The translations under genes were made by a program, and so were the position numbers. From Deltaproteobacteria bacterium (GTDB taxonomy: Bacteria; Desulfobacterota; B13-G15): a stretch of 12,052 bases of DNA. This document shows positions 1 through 6,230 of this stretch, piece by piece; within the stretch, counting starts at the first letter, position 1, and the number at the start of each line of letters is the position of its first letter. Under the pieces are notes generated by a model. That model was given only the letters and a program-made list of their open reading frames with translations, had not been told where the DNA came from and did no database searches. The stretch is taken from assembly GCA_003646585.1 (NCBI GenBank), contig QMLA01000008.1, positions 1 through 12,052 on the forward strand, written 5' to 3'.

Positions 1-621
1 CCTTCGGAGTCCTCCCGGATAAGGGATGCCTTTGAGGCGGGGGATTTCGCCAGGGCAGCGCTCCTGATCCGCGAAGCCTCCGAGGAGGTCTTCACCCTCG
101 CCTCCCTCTTGGGGGAGGTCAAAAAGGGGATCCTCGGGGAGATACAGCGCGAAAGGATGGAGGAGATCTCCCTGATCCTGGACCAGATCTATTCGGAGTG
201 GACCCCCCTGATTCGCCTCCTCCGCGAGGGAGAGCTCACCTTCCCGCCCAAGTTCCTCCGCGTGGCAGAATACGTCCTGATGGAGAGGGCCGAAAGGGCC
301 GTAAGGGAGCTCTCGGGCGAACTCTTGGGGGCGGTGATGGAGGAAGTCAGGATCCTGGGCCTTTCCCTCGACTTCGATGCCCTGGCCCACGAGCTCCTGC
401 TGAAGATGGAGGGGTTGCTCCCGGAGATGCTCCGGAGGCCGGAGGGTGAGGCTTCACAGAGGTTGAGGGAGGCCGTTGAGCTTTCCCGGCTCCTCCCCGT
501 CCCTGTGCCCTTGGGCAAGGTCCAGGCCCATGTGCTGATGGCCCTCAAGGGACTTGCGGGAGATCCCCCCGGAGTCCTTCGGGAACTCGCCCAGATGCTC
601 GGCGTGGAGGTTCGACCATGA
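1..621 (+). CDS. C-terminal part of a probable GH57/DUF3536 family carbohydrate enzyme (5' end outside window)
   Basis: The frame is open from the first base and ends at TGA 619-621, so at least 206 residues belong to a gene that starts upstream of the window. A TTG at 109 is an internal leucine, not a convincing start. The visible part is all-helical, rich in Leu, Glu and Arg, with no membrane segment and no cysteine. The pattern 'FPPKFLRVAEYVL ... EEVRILGLSLDFDAL ... LLPVPVPLGKVQAHV' resembles, from memory, the C-terminal DUF3536 helical region of large proteins whose N-terminal half is a glycoside hydrolase family 57 domain. The context agrees: the stop overlaps the start of malQ by ATGA, so the two are translationally coupled and likely act together on alpha-glucans. 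The catalytic domain is not in the window, so the family call is an inference from a weakly conserved region plus the neighbour. Confidence 0.5.
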   Translation, partial: PSESSRIRDAFEAGDFARAALLIREASEEVFTLASLLGEVKKGILGEIQRERMEEISLILDQIYSEWTPLIRLLREGELTFPPKFLRVAEYVLMERAERAVRELSGELLGAVMEEVRILGLSLDFDALAHELLLKMEGLLPEMLRRPEGEASQRLREAVELSRLLPVPVPLGKVQAHVLMALKGLAGDPPGVLRELAQMLGVEVRP

Positions 622-2108
622 GGAGGGGATGCGGTGTGTTGCTTCCCATAAGCTCCCTCCCATCACCCCATGGGGTAGGGGACCTGGGACCCGAGGCTTA
701 CCGGTTCGTGGACTTCCTCAGGGAATCTGGCCAGTGTCTCTGGCAGATCCTGCCCATAGGTCCCACGGATCCCGCCCTCGATAATTCCCCCTATCACAGT
801 CCATCGGCATTTGCGGGGAATCCCGCCTTCATAAGCCTCGAGCTCCTCGTGGAGGAGGGTTTCCTGGACCGCAAGGACCTCGAAGGGATTGTGCCCTTTG
901 GGGAGGGATGGGCCGATTACGAAAGGGCGATGGCCCTGAGGGAGAGGTTGCTCGATAGGGCATGGGCGGCCTTCAGGGGCTCCAGGAGCTGGCAGTGGGA
1001 GGCCTTCCTCGAGGAGAATGCCCATTGGCTTTGGGATTACTGTGCCTTCAAGGCCTTAAAGGCGCACTTCGGGGGAAGTCCCTGGTACCGCTGGCCCGAA
1101 CCCTTCCGCAGCCACCACCCTGGGGTCATCGAGTGGGCGAGGGAGAACCTCGGGGAGTACCTTGAGAAGGAGGCCTTCCTCCAGTTTCTGTTCTTCAAGC
1201 AATGGAAGGCCTTGAAGGCCCGCTGCGAGCAGAGGGGGATCCTTGTGGTGGGAGATGTGCCCATTTACGTCCCCCACGACAGCGCAGATGTCTGGGCCAA
1301 CCAGCAGATCTCCCAACTGGACGATCGCGGAAGGCCCCTGGCCGTTGCCGGGGTGCCCCCGGATTACTTCAGCCGGAGGGGGCAGAGGTGGGGCAATCCC
1401 CTTTACAGGTGGGAAGTGCTCAAGGAGAGGCGCTATGACTGGTGGGTTCGCAGAATAAGGCACAACCTGCAGCTCTTTGACGTACTGAGGATCGACCACT
1501 TCAGGGGGTTTGTCGCTTACTGGGCCATCGATCCGGACTGCCCTGATGCGAGAAGGGGGAGGTGGATGGAGGCACCGGCCGAGGATTTTTTCGGGGAGTT
1601 GGAGAGGCACTTCCCCCGGCTGCCCTTCATAGCCGAGGACCTGGGGGTGATCACCGCCGATGTGAGGGAGGTGATGGCTCGCTTTGGCCTTCCTGGCATG
1701 AAGGTCCTGCTTTTCGCCTTCGGCGAGGATTTCCCTAACAGCCCCTATCTCCCCCACAACTACCCCCGTAACTGTGTGGCCTACACGGGAACCCACGACA
1801 ACAACACGCTGCTGGGTTGGTTCCTGGAGGAGGCCTCCGCTGCCGAAAGGGAGAGGCTCTTCAGATACACGGGGCGGAGGCTTGAGCCGGAGGAGTTGCC
1901 TTGGGAACTGATCAGGATCCTGATGGCCTCAGTGGCCGATGTGGTGATCGTCCCCATGCAGGACCTTTTGGGGTTGGGGTCCTGGGCGAGGATGAATCGG
2001 CCTTCCACCTCCAACGGGAACTGGCGGTGGCGACTCAAGCCATCGCAGATCGACGGTGACCTACCCCCGCGGCTCAGGGAGATGGCCTGGACTTACGGGA
2101 GGCTCTGA
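618..2108 (+). CDS. malQ: 4-alpha-glucanotransferase (amylomaltase), GH77
   Basis: Cytoplasmic enzyme that moves alpha-1,4-glucan segments between chains (disproportionation), used in glycogen or maltodextrin metabolism. The product is 496 residues, the usual length of the compact Thermus-type amylomaltase without the N-terminal extension of the E. coli enzyme. All three GH77 catalytic acids are visible: nucleophile D293 in RIDHFRGF, acid/base E340 in AEDLG and D394 in GTHDNN. The first two fall at the same residue numbers as in the T. aquaticus enzyme. N-terminal LLPISSLPSPHG and the donor-site segment PPDYFS-RGQRWGNPLY are also typical. The ATG lies in an ATGA overlap with the upstream gene, and GGAGG at 606-610 gives a 7-base spacing, which supports this start. 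Its last 48 bases overlap the 3' end of the convergent glycosyltransferase gene. Confidence 0.96.
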   Translation: MRRGCGVLLPISSLPSPHGVGDLGPEAYRFVDFLRESGQCLWQILPIGPTDPALDNSPYHSPSAFAGNPAFISLELLVEEGFLDRKDLEGIVPFGEGWADYERAMALRERLLDRAWAAFRGSRSWQWEAFLEENAHWLWDYCAFKALKAHFGGSPWYRWPEPFRSHHPGVIEWARENLGEYLEKEAFLQFLFFKQWKALKARCEQRGILVVGDVPIYVPHDSADVWANQQISQLDDRGRPLAVAGVPPDYFSRRGQRWGNPLYRWEVLKERRYDWWVRRIRHNLQLFDVLRIDHFRGFVAYWAIDPDCPDARRGRWMEAPAEDFFGELERHFPRLPFIAEDLGVITADVREVMARFGLPGMKVLLFAFGEDFPNSPYLPHNYPRNCVAYTGTHDNNTLLGWFLEEASAAERERLFRYTGRRLEPEELPWELIRILMASVADVVIVPMQDLLGLGSWARMNRPSTSNGNWRWRLKPSQIDGDLPPRLREMAWTYGRL

Positions 2109-3077
2109 GGGGGGAGGGCGGAGCCTGAATACCTCGCGGTCATGATCCTTCCACTTCCCCAGGGTCCCCCTGTATGCGTCCCTTATGCCACAGAGGATGG
2201 CCCTTGCGGCCCTCGGTCTTAAGGCGACGAGGTTACGCAAGATCTGAGCGAGGCACAGGAAGAGGTTGCAGAAGTGGAAGAAGGCCTTCAGGGGTTGGGA
2301 CAGGAAGCGGTCAAAGACCACGATCCTGTTCCTGGTGCTGTAGTAGTAGCTCACCGGGCTGAATCTCCCCCCTGAGCTCTGGGCCCTTTTGTGAAAGACC
2401 AGGGCCCCCTTTGCCTGAACGACCTTGAACCCTAGCCTTCTGGCCCAAAGGCACAGGTCTATCTCCTCACCGTAGAGGAAGAGCCCTTCATCGAAATACC
2501 TGCGAGTATGGGTATGGATCCTCTCCAGGACATCCCTCCTTATGAGCATGGCCGCCCCATTGACCCACAGTCTTTCGCGATACCGGCAGGGGGAAGGGGA
2601 GGCCTGCGGGCGAGAACCGGAACCGAGGACCAGGGCCCCCACGATCCCCGCACGGCTTCCCTCGGCTACCTCCACCAGGACCTTCAGACAATGGGGATGG
2701 ACCCGGGCGTCGTTGTTCAAGAACAGGAAGTATTGGGGTGGATCGCCCCTTGAGAAGCGGTGCAGGATCGCGAGGTTGTTTCCCCCACAAAAACCGAGGT
2801 TTTTCCCCGTACAGATAAGCTCAAGGGGTATTCTGCCCGAAGGGGCCGGGGGATCGGCAGGGGTAATCCCCTGAAGGATTTCCCTGAAGGAAAACTCATC
2901 CCCGTGCTCCAAGGCCCATTGCCTTATCCTGTTTCTGGAATCATCCTGGGAGCCATTGTCCACGACGATGACCTCATAACGGGGGTAATCCAGCCCCCTC
3001 ACCGACTCCAAGCACTGCAGGGTCTCCTCCGGACCGTTCCAGTTCAGGATGACTATGGTTACGGCCGGCTGCACCAT
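2061..3077 (-). CDS. Glycosyltransferase family 2, rhamnosyltransferase-like (COG1216 type)
   Basis: A 338-residue GT-A fold sugar transferase, expected to act at the cytoplasmic face of the membrane in polysaccharide or O-antigen type assembly; donor and acceptor sugars cannot be told. Visible motifs are ILNWNG (10-15), VVDNGSQDDS (39-47), NLGFCGGNN (93-101), LNNDA with the metal-binding DxD equivalent (120-124), GAAMLIRRDV (174-183) and FLYGEEIDLCLWARR (200-214), followed by YYYSTRN. Residues 262-300 are an amphipathic/hydrophobic stretch that may attach to the membrane, and the tail is proline-rich. The segment between LNNDA and GAAML looks shorter than in typical members. ATG at 3075-3077 is the only start that keeps the first beta strand intact; no strong ribosome binding site precedes it. 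It stands alone on the minus strand, divergent from the hydrogenase genes, and its 3' end overlaps malQ by 48 bases. Confidence 0.9.
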   Translation of the reverse strand: MVQPAVTIVILNWNGPEETLQCLESVRGLDYPRYEVIVVDNGSQDDSRNRIRQWALEHGDEFSFREILQGITPADPPAPSGRIPLELICTGKNLGFCGGNNLAILHRFSRGDPPQYFLFLNNDARVHPHCLKVLVEVAEGSRAGIVGALVLGSGSRPQASPSPCRYRERLWVNGAAMLIRRDVLERIHTHTRRYFDEGLFLYGEEIDLCLWARRLGFKVVQAKGALVFHKRAQSSGGRFSPVSYYYSTRNRIVVFDRFLSQPLKAFFHFCNLFLCLAQILRNLVALRPRAARAILCGIRDAYRGTLGKWKDHDREVFRLRPPPSEPPVSPGHLPEPRG

Positions 3078-3125
3078 CCAGCAAAAATTTAATCAACCTA
3101 GGGGACCTTTGAAGAAGGCCTTGGA

Positions 3126-3140
3126 ATCCTTGACAAGGAT
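3126..3140. promoter_or_regulatory. Palindromic operator-like site over the -35 box
   Basis: ATCCTTGACAAGGAT is a perfect inverted repeat with 7-base arms (3126-3132 and 3134-3140) around a single central A, and it contains the whole TTGACA -35 hexamer. A half-site CAAGGAT recurs at 3163-3169 near the predicted transcription start. The related CCTTGTCA at 3202-3209 is the exact reverse complement of 3131-3138. This is the layout expected of a dimeric repressor that blocks the promoter. The regulator is unknown, and short CCTT/AAGG words are common in this DNA. Confidence 0.4.
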
Positions 3141-3157
3141 AGCAGCGATGTGATAAA
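3130..3157 (+). promoter_or_regulatory. Sigma70-like promoter for the hydrogenase operon
   Basis: A consensus -35 box TTGACA lies at 3130-3135 and a 4-of-6 match to the -10 box, GATAAA, at 3152-3157, with a 16-base spacer. Transcription would start near 3164 and give a leader of about 60 bases before the ATG at 3224. This is the only intergenic space upstream of the five plus-strand genes, so their promoter is expected here. Assignment is by sequence match only. Confidence 0.5.
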
Positions 3158-3185
3158 GGGCACAAGGATTTTAAAACACAGAGCG

Positions 3186-3200
3186 CATAAGGGGCTTATG
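3186..3200 (+). other. Small hairpin in the hydrogenase leader
   Basis: CATAAG (3186-3191) and CTTATG (3195-3200) are perfect inverted repeats around a GGG loop, 12 bases before the ribosome binding site GGGAGGTGG (3212-3220). The stem has only two G-C pairs, so it is weak and could be chance. Confidence 0.2.
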
Positions 3201-3223
3201 GCCTTGTCAGAGGGAGGTGGAAG

Positions 3224-4192
3224 ATGGAGAGGCTTGAGAGGGATCTCGAATTTTATGGAGTTTCGCGGAGGGACTTTTTAAAGTACTGCGCATCCTTTGC
3301 TGTGCTTTTCGGGCTTTCGGAGCTCGAGTTCACGAGGCGTCTGGCCCATGCCGTGGAGAAGGCCGAAAGGAAGCCGCCGGTCATATGGCTTGAGGGTCAG
3401 GATTGTGCCGGATGTACCGTATCCTTTGCCGGTCTCCTTTATCCCCCGGTTGGGGCGATTATCCTGGACAAGCTTTCCCTCAGGTACCACGAAACCCTTA
3501 TGGCCTCAGCGGGTGAGCTTGCCGAGAGCGTCTATCATGAGACGGTGAAGGAAGGGGGTTATGTGCTGGTGGTGGAAGGGTCCATTCCCTCTTCGGATGA
3601 TCGGTTTTGCCTTGTAGGGGGGAGGCCCTTCAGGGAGATAGTGCTTGAGGCCTCCAAGAACGCCACCTGCATTCTGGCCGTTGGGGCCTGTGCCTCCTTC
3701 GGCGGTATCCCCAAGGCCACGGTCTCCAAGGGCATGGGGGTCAAGGACCTGGTGTCAGGAAAGCCCATCATAAACCTCCCCACCTGTCCCGTTCATCCGG
3801 ATCACTTGGTGGGCACGATCCTTTACATCCTCACCACCGGGAAGCTGCCCGAGCTGGATGACTTCAACCGCCCCAAGATGTATTACTCACAGTCGATCCA
3901 TGACAACTGCAGGCGCAGGGGGCATTTTGAGGCCGGCAATTTCCTGCAGGATTGGAATGATCCCGCCCAGAAGGATTATTGCCTGTTCGAGAAGGGCTGC
4001 AAAGGCCCCATGACCTATGCGGATTGCCCAATCAGGAGGTGGAACAGCGGTACCAATTTCTGCATCGATTGCGGTGCCCCCTGTGTAGGCTGTGCTGAGC
4101 CCGGGTTCTATGATGAGATGTCTCCGATTTACACCGCCGAGTCGGAAGCATCCAGGAAGATCCTCGCCCTTAAGAAATCCGGGTTGATCTAA
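3224..4192 (+). CDS. hynB: [NiFe] hydrogenase small subunit, Tat-exported
   Basis: The 322-residue electron-transfer subunit of a group 1 (periplasmic, respiratory-type) [NiFe] hydrogenase. It starts with a twin-arginine signal, SRRDFLK at 14-20, then a hydrophobic stretch 21-32 and AHA (41-43) as the probable cleavage point. Cluster ligands can be placed against the D. gigas enzyme: proximal cluster C61, C64, C156, C188; distal cluster H226, C229, C253, C259; medial cluster C268, C287, C290. C280 lies seven residues before C287, where the usual proline that enforces a [3Fe-4S] cluster sits, so a [4Fe-4S] medial cluster is predicted; C283 is a further extra cysteine. The two extra proximal cysteines of oxygen-tolerant enzymes are absent. 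Only 32 residues follow C290 and none form a membrane helix, so the enzyme should be soluble. GGGAGGTGG at 3212-3220 supports the ATG at 3224. The symbol follows Desulfovibrio usage. Confidence 0.95.
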   Translation: MERLERDLEFYGVSRRDFLKYCASFAVLFGLSELEFTRRLAHAVEKAERKPPVIWLEGQDCAGCTVSFAGLLYPPVGAIILDKLSLRYHETLMASAGELAESVYHETVKEGGYVLVVEGSIPSSDDRFCLVGGRPFREIVLEASKNATCILAVGACASFGGIPKATVSKGMGVKDLVSGKPIINLPTCPVHPDHLVGTILYILTTGKLPELDDFNRPKMYYSQSIHDNCRRRGHFEAGNFLQDWNDPAQKDYCLFEKGCKGPMTYADCPIRRWNSGTNFCIDCGAPCVGCAEPGFYDEMSPIYTAESEASRKILALKKSGLI

Positions 4193-4203
4193 GGAGGTGA
4201 GCG

Positions 4204-5766
4204 ATGGGCAGGAAGATAGTCGTAGATCCGGTAACCAGGATCGAGGGCCATTTGAGGATAGAGGTGGAGATCGAAAATGGCAAGGTCAAGGAGGCCTGGA
4301 GCTCCGGGACCATGGCGAGGGGCTTTGAGGCCATGCTCATAGGCCGGGACCCCAGGGATGCATCCTATGTGACCAGCAGGTTCTGTGGGGTCTGTTACAG
4401 CGTGCATCAGCTTTGTTCTGCCAGGGCCCTTGACATGGCCTTTGGTGCCCAGGTCCCATGGGGAGGGAACCTCATCAGGAACCTGGTGATGGGTGCCCAG
4501 TACATTTACGATCATGTGCTTCACTTTTATCAGCTTTCGGCCCTCGATTACATCGACATAATGGCCGTGACGGAGTACAAGGGTCGTGACCCCGACCTTC
4601 TGGCCATAAAGGAAAAGATCGTGAAGCTAGTTAAGGCCGGTGACCCCCATCCGCTCCTTCCCAGGTACAAACCCGATGAGTTCTGCGTCAGGGATCCCGA
4701 GGTGGTGCTCACGGCGGTCAAGCACTACCTTGATGCCTTAAAGATGCATGCCAAGGCCAGGAACATGGGGGCCATCTGGGGAGGGAGGACCCCGCATTAT
4801 CAGAACATCGTGGTGGGCGGGGTTACCTCTTATCCCGATATAAACCAGGTGATGCAGTTCAAGACCATGCTGGATGAGCAGAAACGTTTCGTCGACGATG
4901 TTTACGTGAAGGACGTCATATATTTCGGGACCGGTCCCCTCTGGAAGCTTGCCAAAACGGGTCTTGGTGCCGGGCACAGGAACTACCTGGTTTACGGGGA
5001 TTTCCCTCTGGATCCCAACTGGAAGGAACTGGTGTTCCCCAGTGGTGTCGTTTACGATTTCGATCACACGGAGCCGAAGGTTCGGCCCTTTGATCACAAC
5101 AAGATCACCGAGTCCGTCAAGTATGCATGGTACAGGGAAAGGGAGCCCGTTCATCCCTTCGATGGCGAGCAGGTCTTCGATCTGGACAAGAAGGGCGCTT
5201 ACAGCTTTGTCAAGGCCCCCCGTTATGAAGGCAGGGCTATGGAGGTCGGGCCCTTGGCGAGGATGATCGTGAAGAAGCATCCTGTGCTTTTCGATTTCTT
5301 CAGGAGGGGCGGGAAGGTGGGTGTAGTGGCCAGGCATCTGGCCAGGGCCATCGAGACCCAGCTCATGGTTGAGGCCTGCTACAGGTGGCTTGATCAGCTG
5401 CTGGTGGAGATGACCAAGCCGGGCTTCAAGATCCATGACACCGACCACTGGGAGCCTCCGGCAGAGGGGATGGGGTATGGTTTCCATGAGGCCCCACGGG
5501 GTGCCCTCGGCCACTGGGTCAAGATCAGGGACAAGAAGATCGCCAACTATCAGGCCGTGGTCCCCTCTACCTGGAACGCCTCCCCGAGGGATGAGAAGGG
5601 TCAGAGGGGCCAGTATGAGGAGTCCCTCATCGGTGTCCCTTGCCCGGATCCCGAAAACCCGATAAACATCGTCAGGGTGGTAAGGTCCTTCGATCCATGT
5701 CTGGCCTGTGCAATCCACGTAATCGACCCGGTGACGAACGAGGTGAGGAAGTTCGTGGTGGAGTAG
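4204..5766 (+). CDS. hynA: [NiFe] hydrogenase large subunit (precursor)
   Basis: The 520-residue catalytic subunit that holds the Ni-Fe(CN)2CO centre for reversible H2 oxidation. The nickel-binding L1 motif RFCGVC has C61 and C64. The C-terminal motif DPCLACAIH has C499 and C502, with H505 as the processing residue, so maturation should remove the last 15 residues (506-520, starting VIDP). GGRTPHYQN and YEGRAMEVGPLARM are further typical large-subunit segments. All four ligands are cysteine codons, so this is not a selenocysteine [NiFeSe] enzyme. It has no export signal and should be carried through the Tat system with the small subunit. It starts 11 bases after the small subunit stop, behind a near-perfect AAGGAGGTGA at 4191-4200, which implies strong translation. 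The protease gene that follows overlaps its 3' end. Confidence 0.97.
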   Translation: MGRKIVVDPVTRIEGHLRIEVEIENGKVKEAWSSGTMARGFEAMLIGRDPRDASYVTSRFCGVCYSVHQLCSARALDMAFGAQVPWGGNLIRNLVMGAQYIYDHVLHFYQLSALDYIDIMAVTEYKGRDPDLLAIKEKIVKLVKAGDPHPLLPRYKPDEFCVRDPEVVLTAVKHYLDALKMHAKARNMGAIWGGRTPHYQNIVVGGVTSYPDINQVMQFKTMLDEQKRFVDDVYVKDVIYFGTGPLWKLAKTGLGAGHRNYLVYGDFPLDPNWKELVFPSGVVYDFDHTEPKVRPFDHNKITESVKYAWYREREPVHPFDGEQVFDLDKKGAYSFVKAPRYEGRAMEVGPLARMIVKKHPVLFDFFRRGGKVGVVARHLARAIETQLMVEACYRWLDQLLVEMTKPGFKIHDTDHWEPPAEGMGYGFHEAPRGALGHWVKIRDKKIANYQAVVPSTWNASPRDEKGQRGQYEESLIGVPCPDPENPINIVRVVRSFDPCLACAIHVIDPVTNEVRKFVVE

Positions 5767-6230
5767 CGCCCAGGGTCACGGTCCTCTGTGTGGGGAACCT
5801 GCTTTTGAGGGATGAGGGGGTGGGGATCCATGTGGCGAGGGAGCTCTTGAAGATGGATTTGCCGCCGAATGTGAGGGTTGTGGATGGAGGGACCGAGGGT
5901 TTCGGGCTCCTGGATTTCATATGGGAGTCGGACAGGTTGATCGTGGTGGATGCTGTGAGGGGTGGGCAGGAGCCCGGGACCCTTTATCGGTTTCGGCCCG
6001 AGGATGTGAAGGAAGGGCGGCAGTTGAGATTGAGCTTCCACGATTTGAGTCTCCTGGATGTTTTGAAGATCTCCGAATTCGCGGATCGGAGGCCGGAGAC
6101 GGTGATCCTAGGGGTGGAGCCCGCAAGGCTTGATATGGGGATGGAGCTTTCGCCCGAGGTGGCCAGGAAGCTGCCGAGGCTCATCCAGATGGTCCTTGAG
6201 GAGATCCATCGAGAACCAGAAGGAGGTTAG
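5697..6230 (+). CDS. Hydrogenase maturation endopeptidase (HyaD/HybD/HynC family)
   Basis: Nickel-dependent protease that trims the C-terminal peptide from the large subunit encoded just upstream. The core begins at VTVLCVGNLLLRDEGVG (residues 27-43 with this start), as in HybD. The three metal-binding residues are present: E40 in DEG, D63 in VVDGGTEG and H115 in LSFHDLS. The start is doubtful. No ATG, GTG or TTG occurs in frame between 5697 and 5790. GTG 5790 would cut into the first beta strand, while ATG 5697 adds 26 arginine/glycine-rich residues and overlaps the large subunit by 70 bases. I chose 5697 as the nearest ordinary codon that keeps the whole fold. A rare start codon near 5763 (GTA or similar), just at the large subunit stop, would give a more normal protein of about 155 residues. 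The stop is directly followed by the thiolase start. Confidence 0.88.
   Translation: MSGLCNPRNRPGDERGEEVRGGVAPRVTVLCVGNLLLRDEGVGIHVARELLKMDLPPNVRVVDGGTEGFGLLDFIWESDRLIVVDAVRGGQEPGTLYRFRPEDVKEGRQLRLSFHDLSLLDVLKISEFADRRPETVILGVEPARLDMGMELSPEVARKLPRLIQMVLEEIHREPEGG

Noticed and set aside
1056..1796. A 246-codon open frame on the minus strand inside malQ
   Set aside because: Mirror image of a well-conserved GH77 gene with all catalytic residues; the antisense product has low complexity and no family resemblance.
3078..3223. A promoter for the glycosyltransferase on the minus strand (TTGTCA at 3131-3136, TTCAAA at 3108-3113, 17-base spacer)
   Set aside because: The -10 matches only three of six bases and the -35 simply reflects the palindrome on the other strand; too weak to list as a feature.
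3404..3720. Oxygen-tolerant hydrogenase with a six-cysteine proximal cluster
   Set aside because: The residue between C61 and C64 next to C64 is glycine, and position 164 (eight after C156) is lysine, so the two extra cysteines are absent.
5640..5696. Start of the hydrogenase protease at ATG 5640
   Set aside because: It would add a further 19 residues read out of frame from the conserved large subunit end, with an even longer overlap of 127 bases.
5688..5712. Possible selenocysteine ([NiFeSe]) hydrogenase
   Set aside because: The C-terminal CxxC is encoded by TGT at both positions (C499, C502) with no in-frame TGA, despite the NiFeSe-like medial cysteine in the small subunit.
4738..5718. 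A 326-codon open frame on the minus strand inside the hydrogenase large subunit gene
   Set aside because: It lies opposite a highly conserved gene, its protein shows no recognisable motifs and is rich in His, Pro and Gly, and it has no ribosome binding site; it is a by-product of codon bias.
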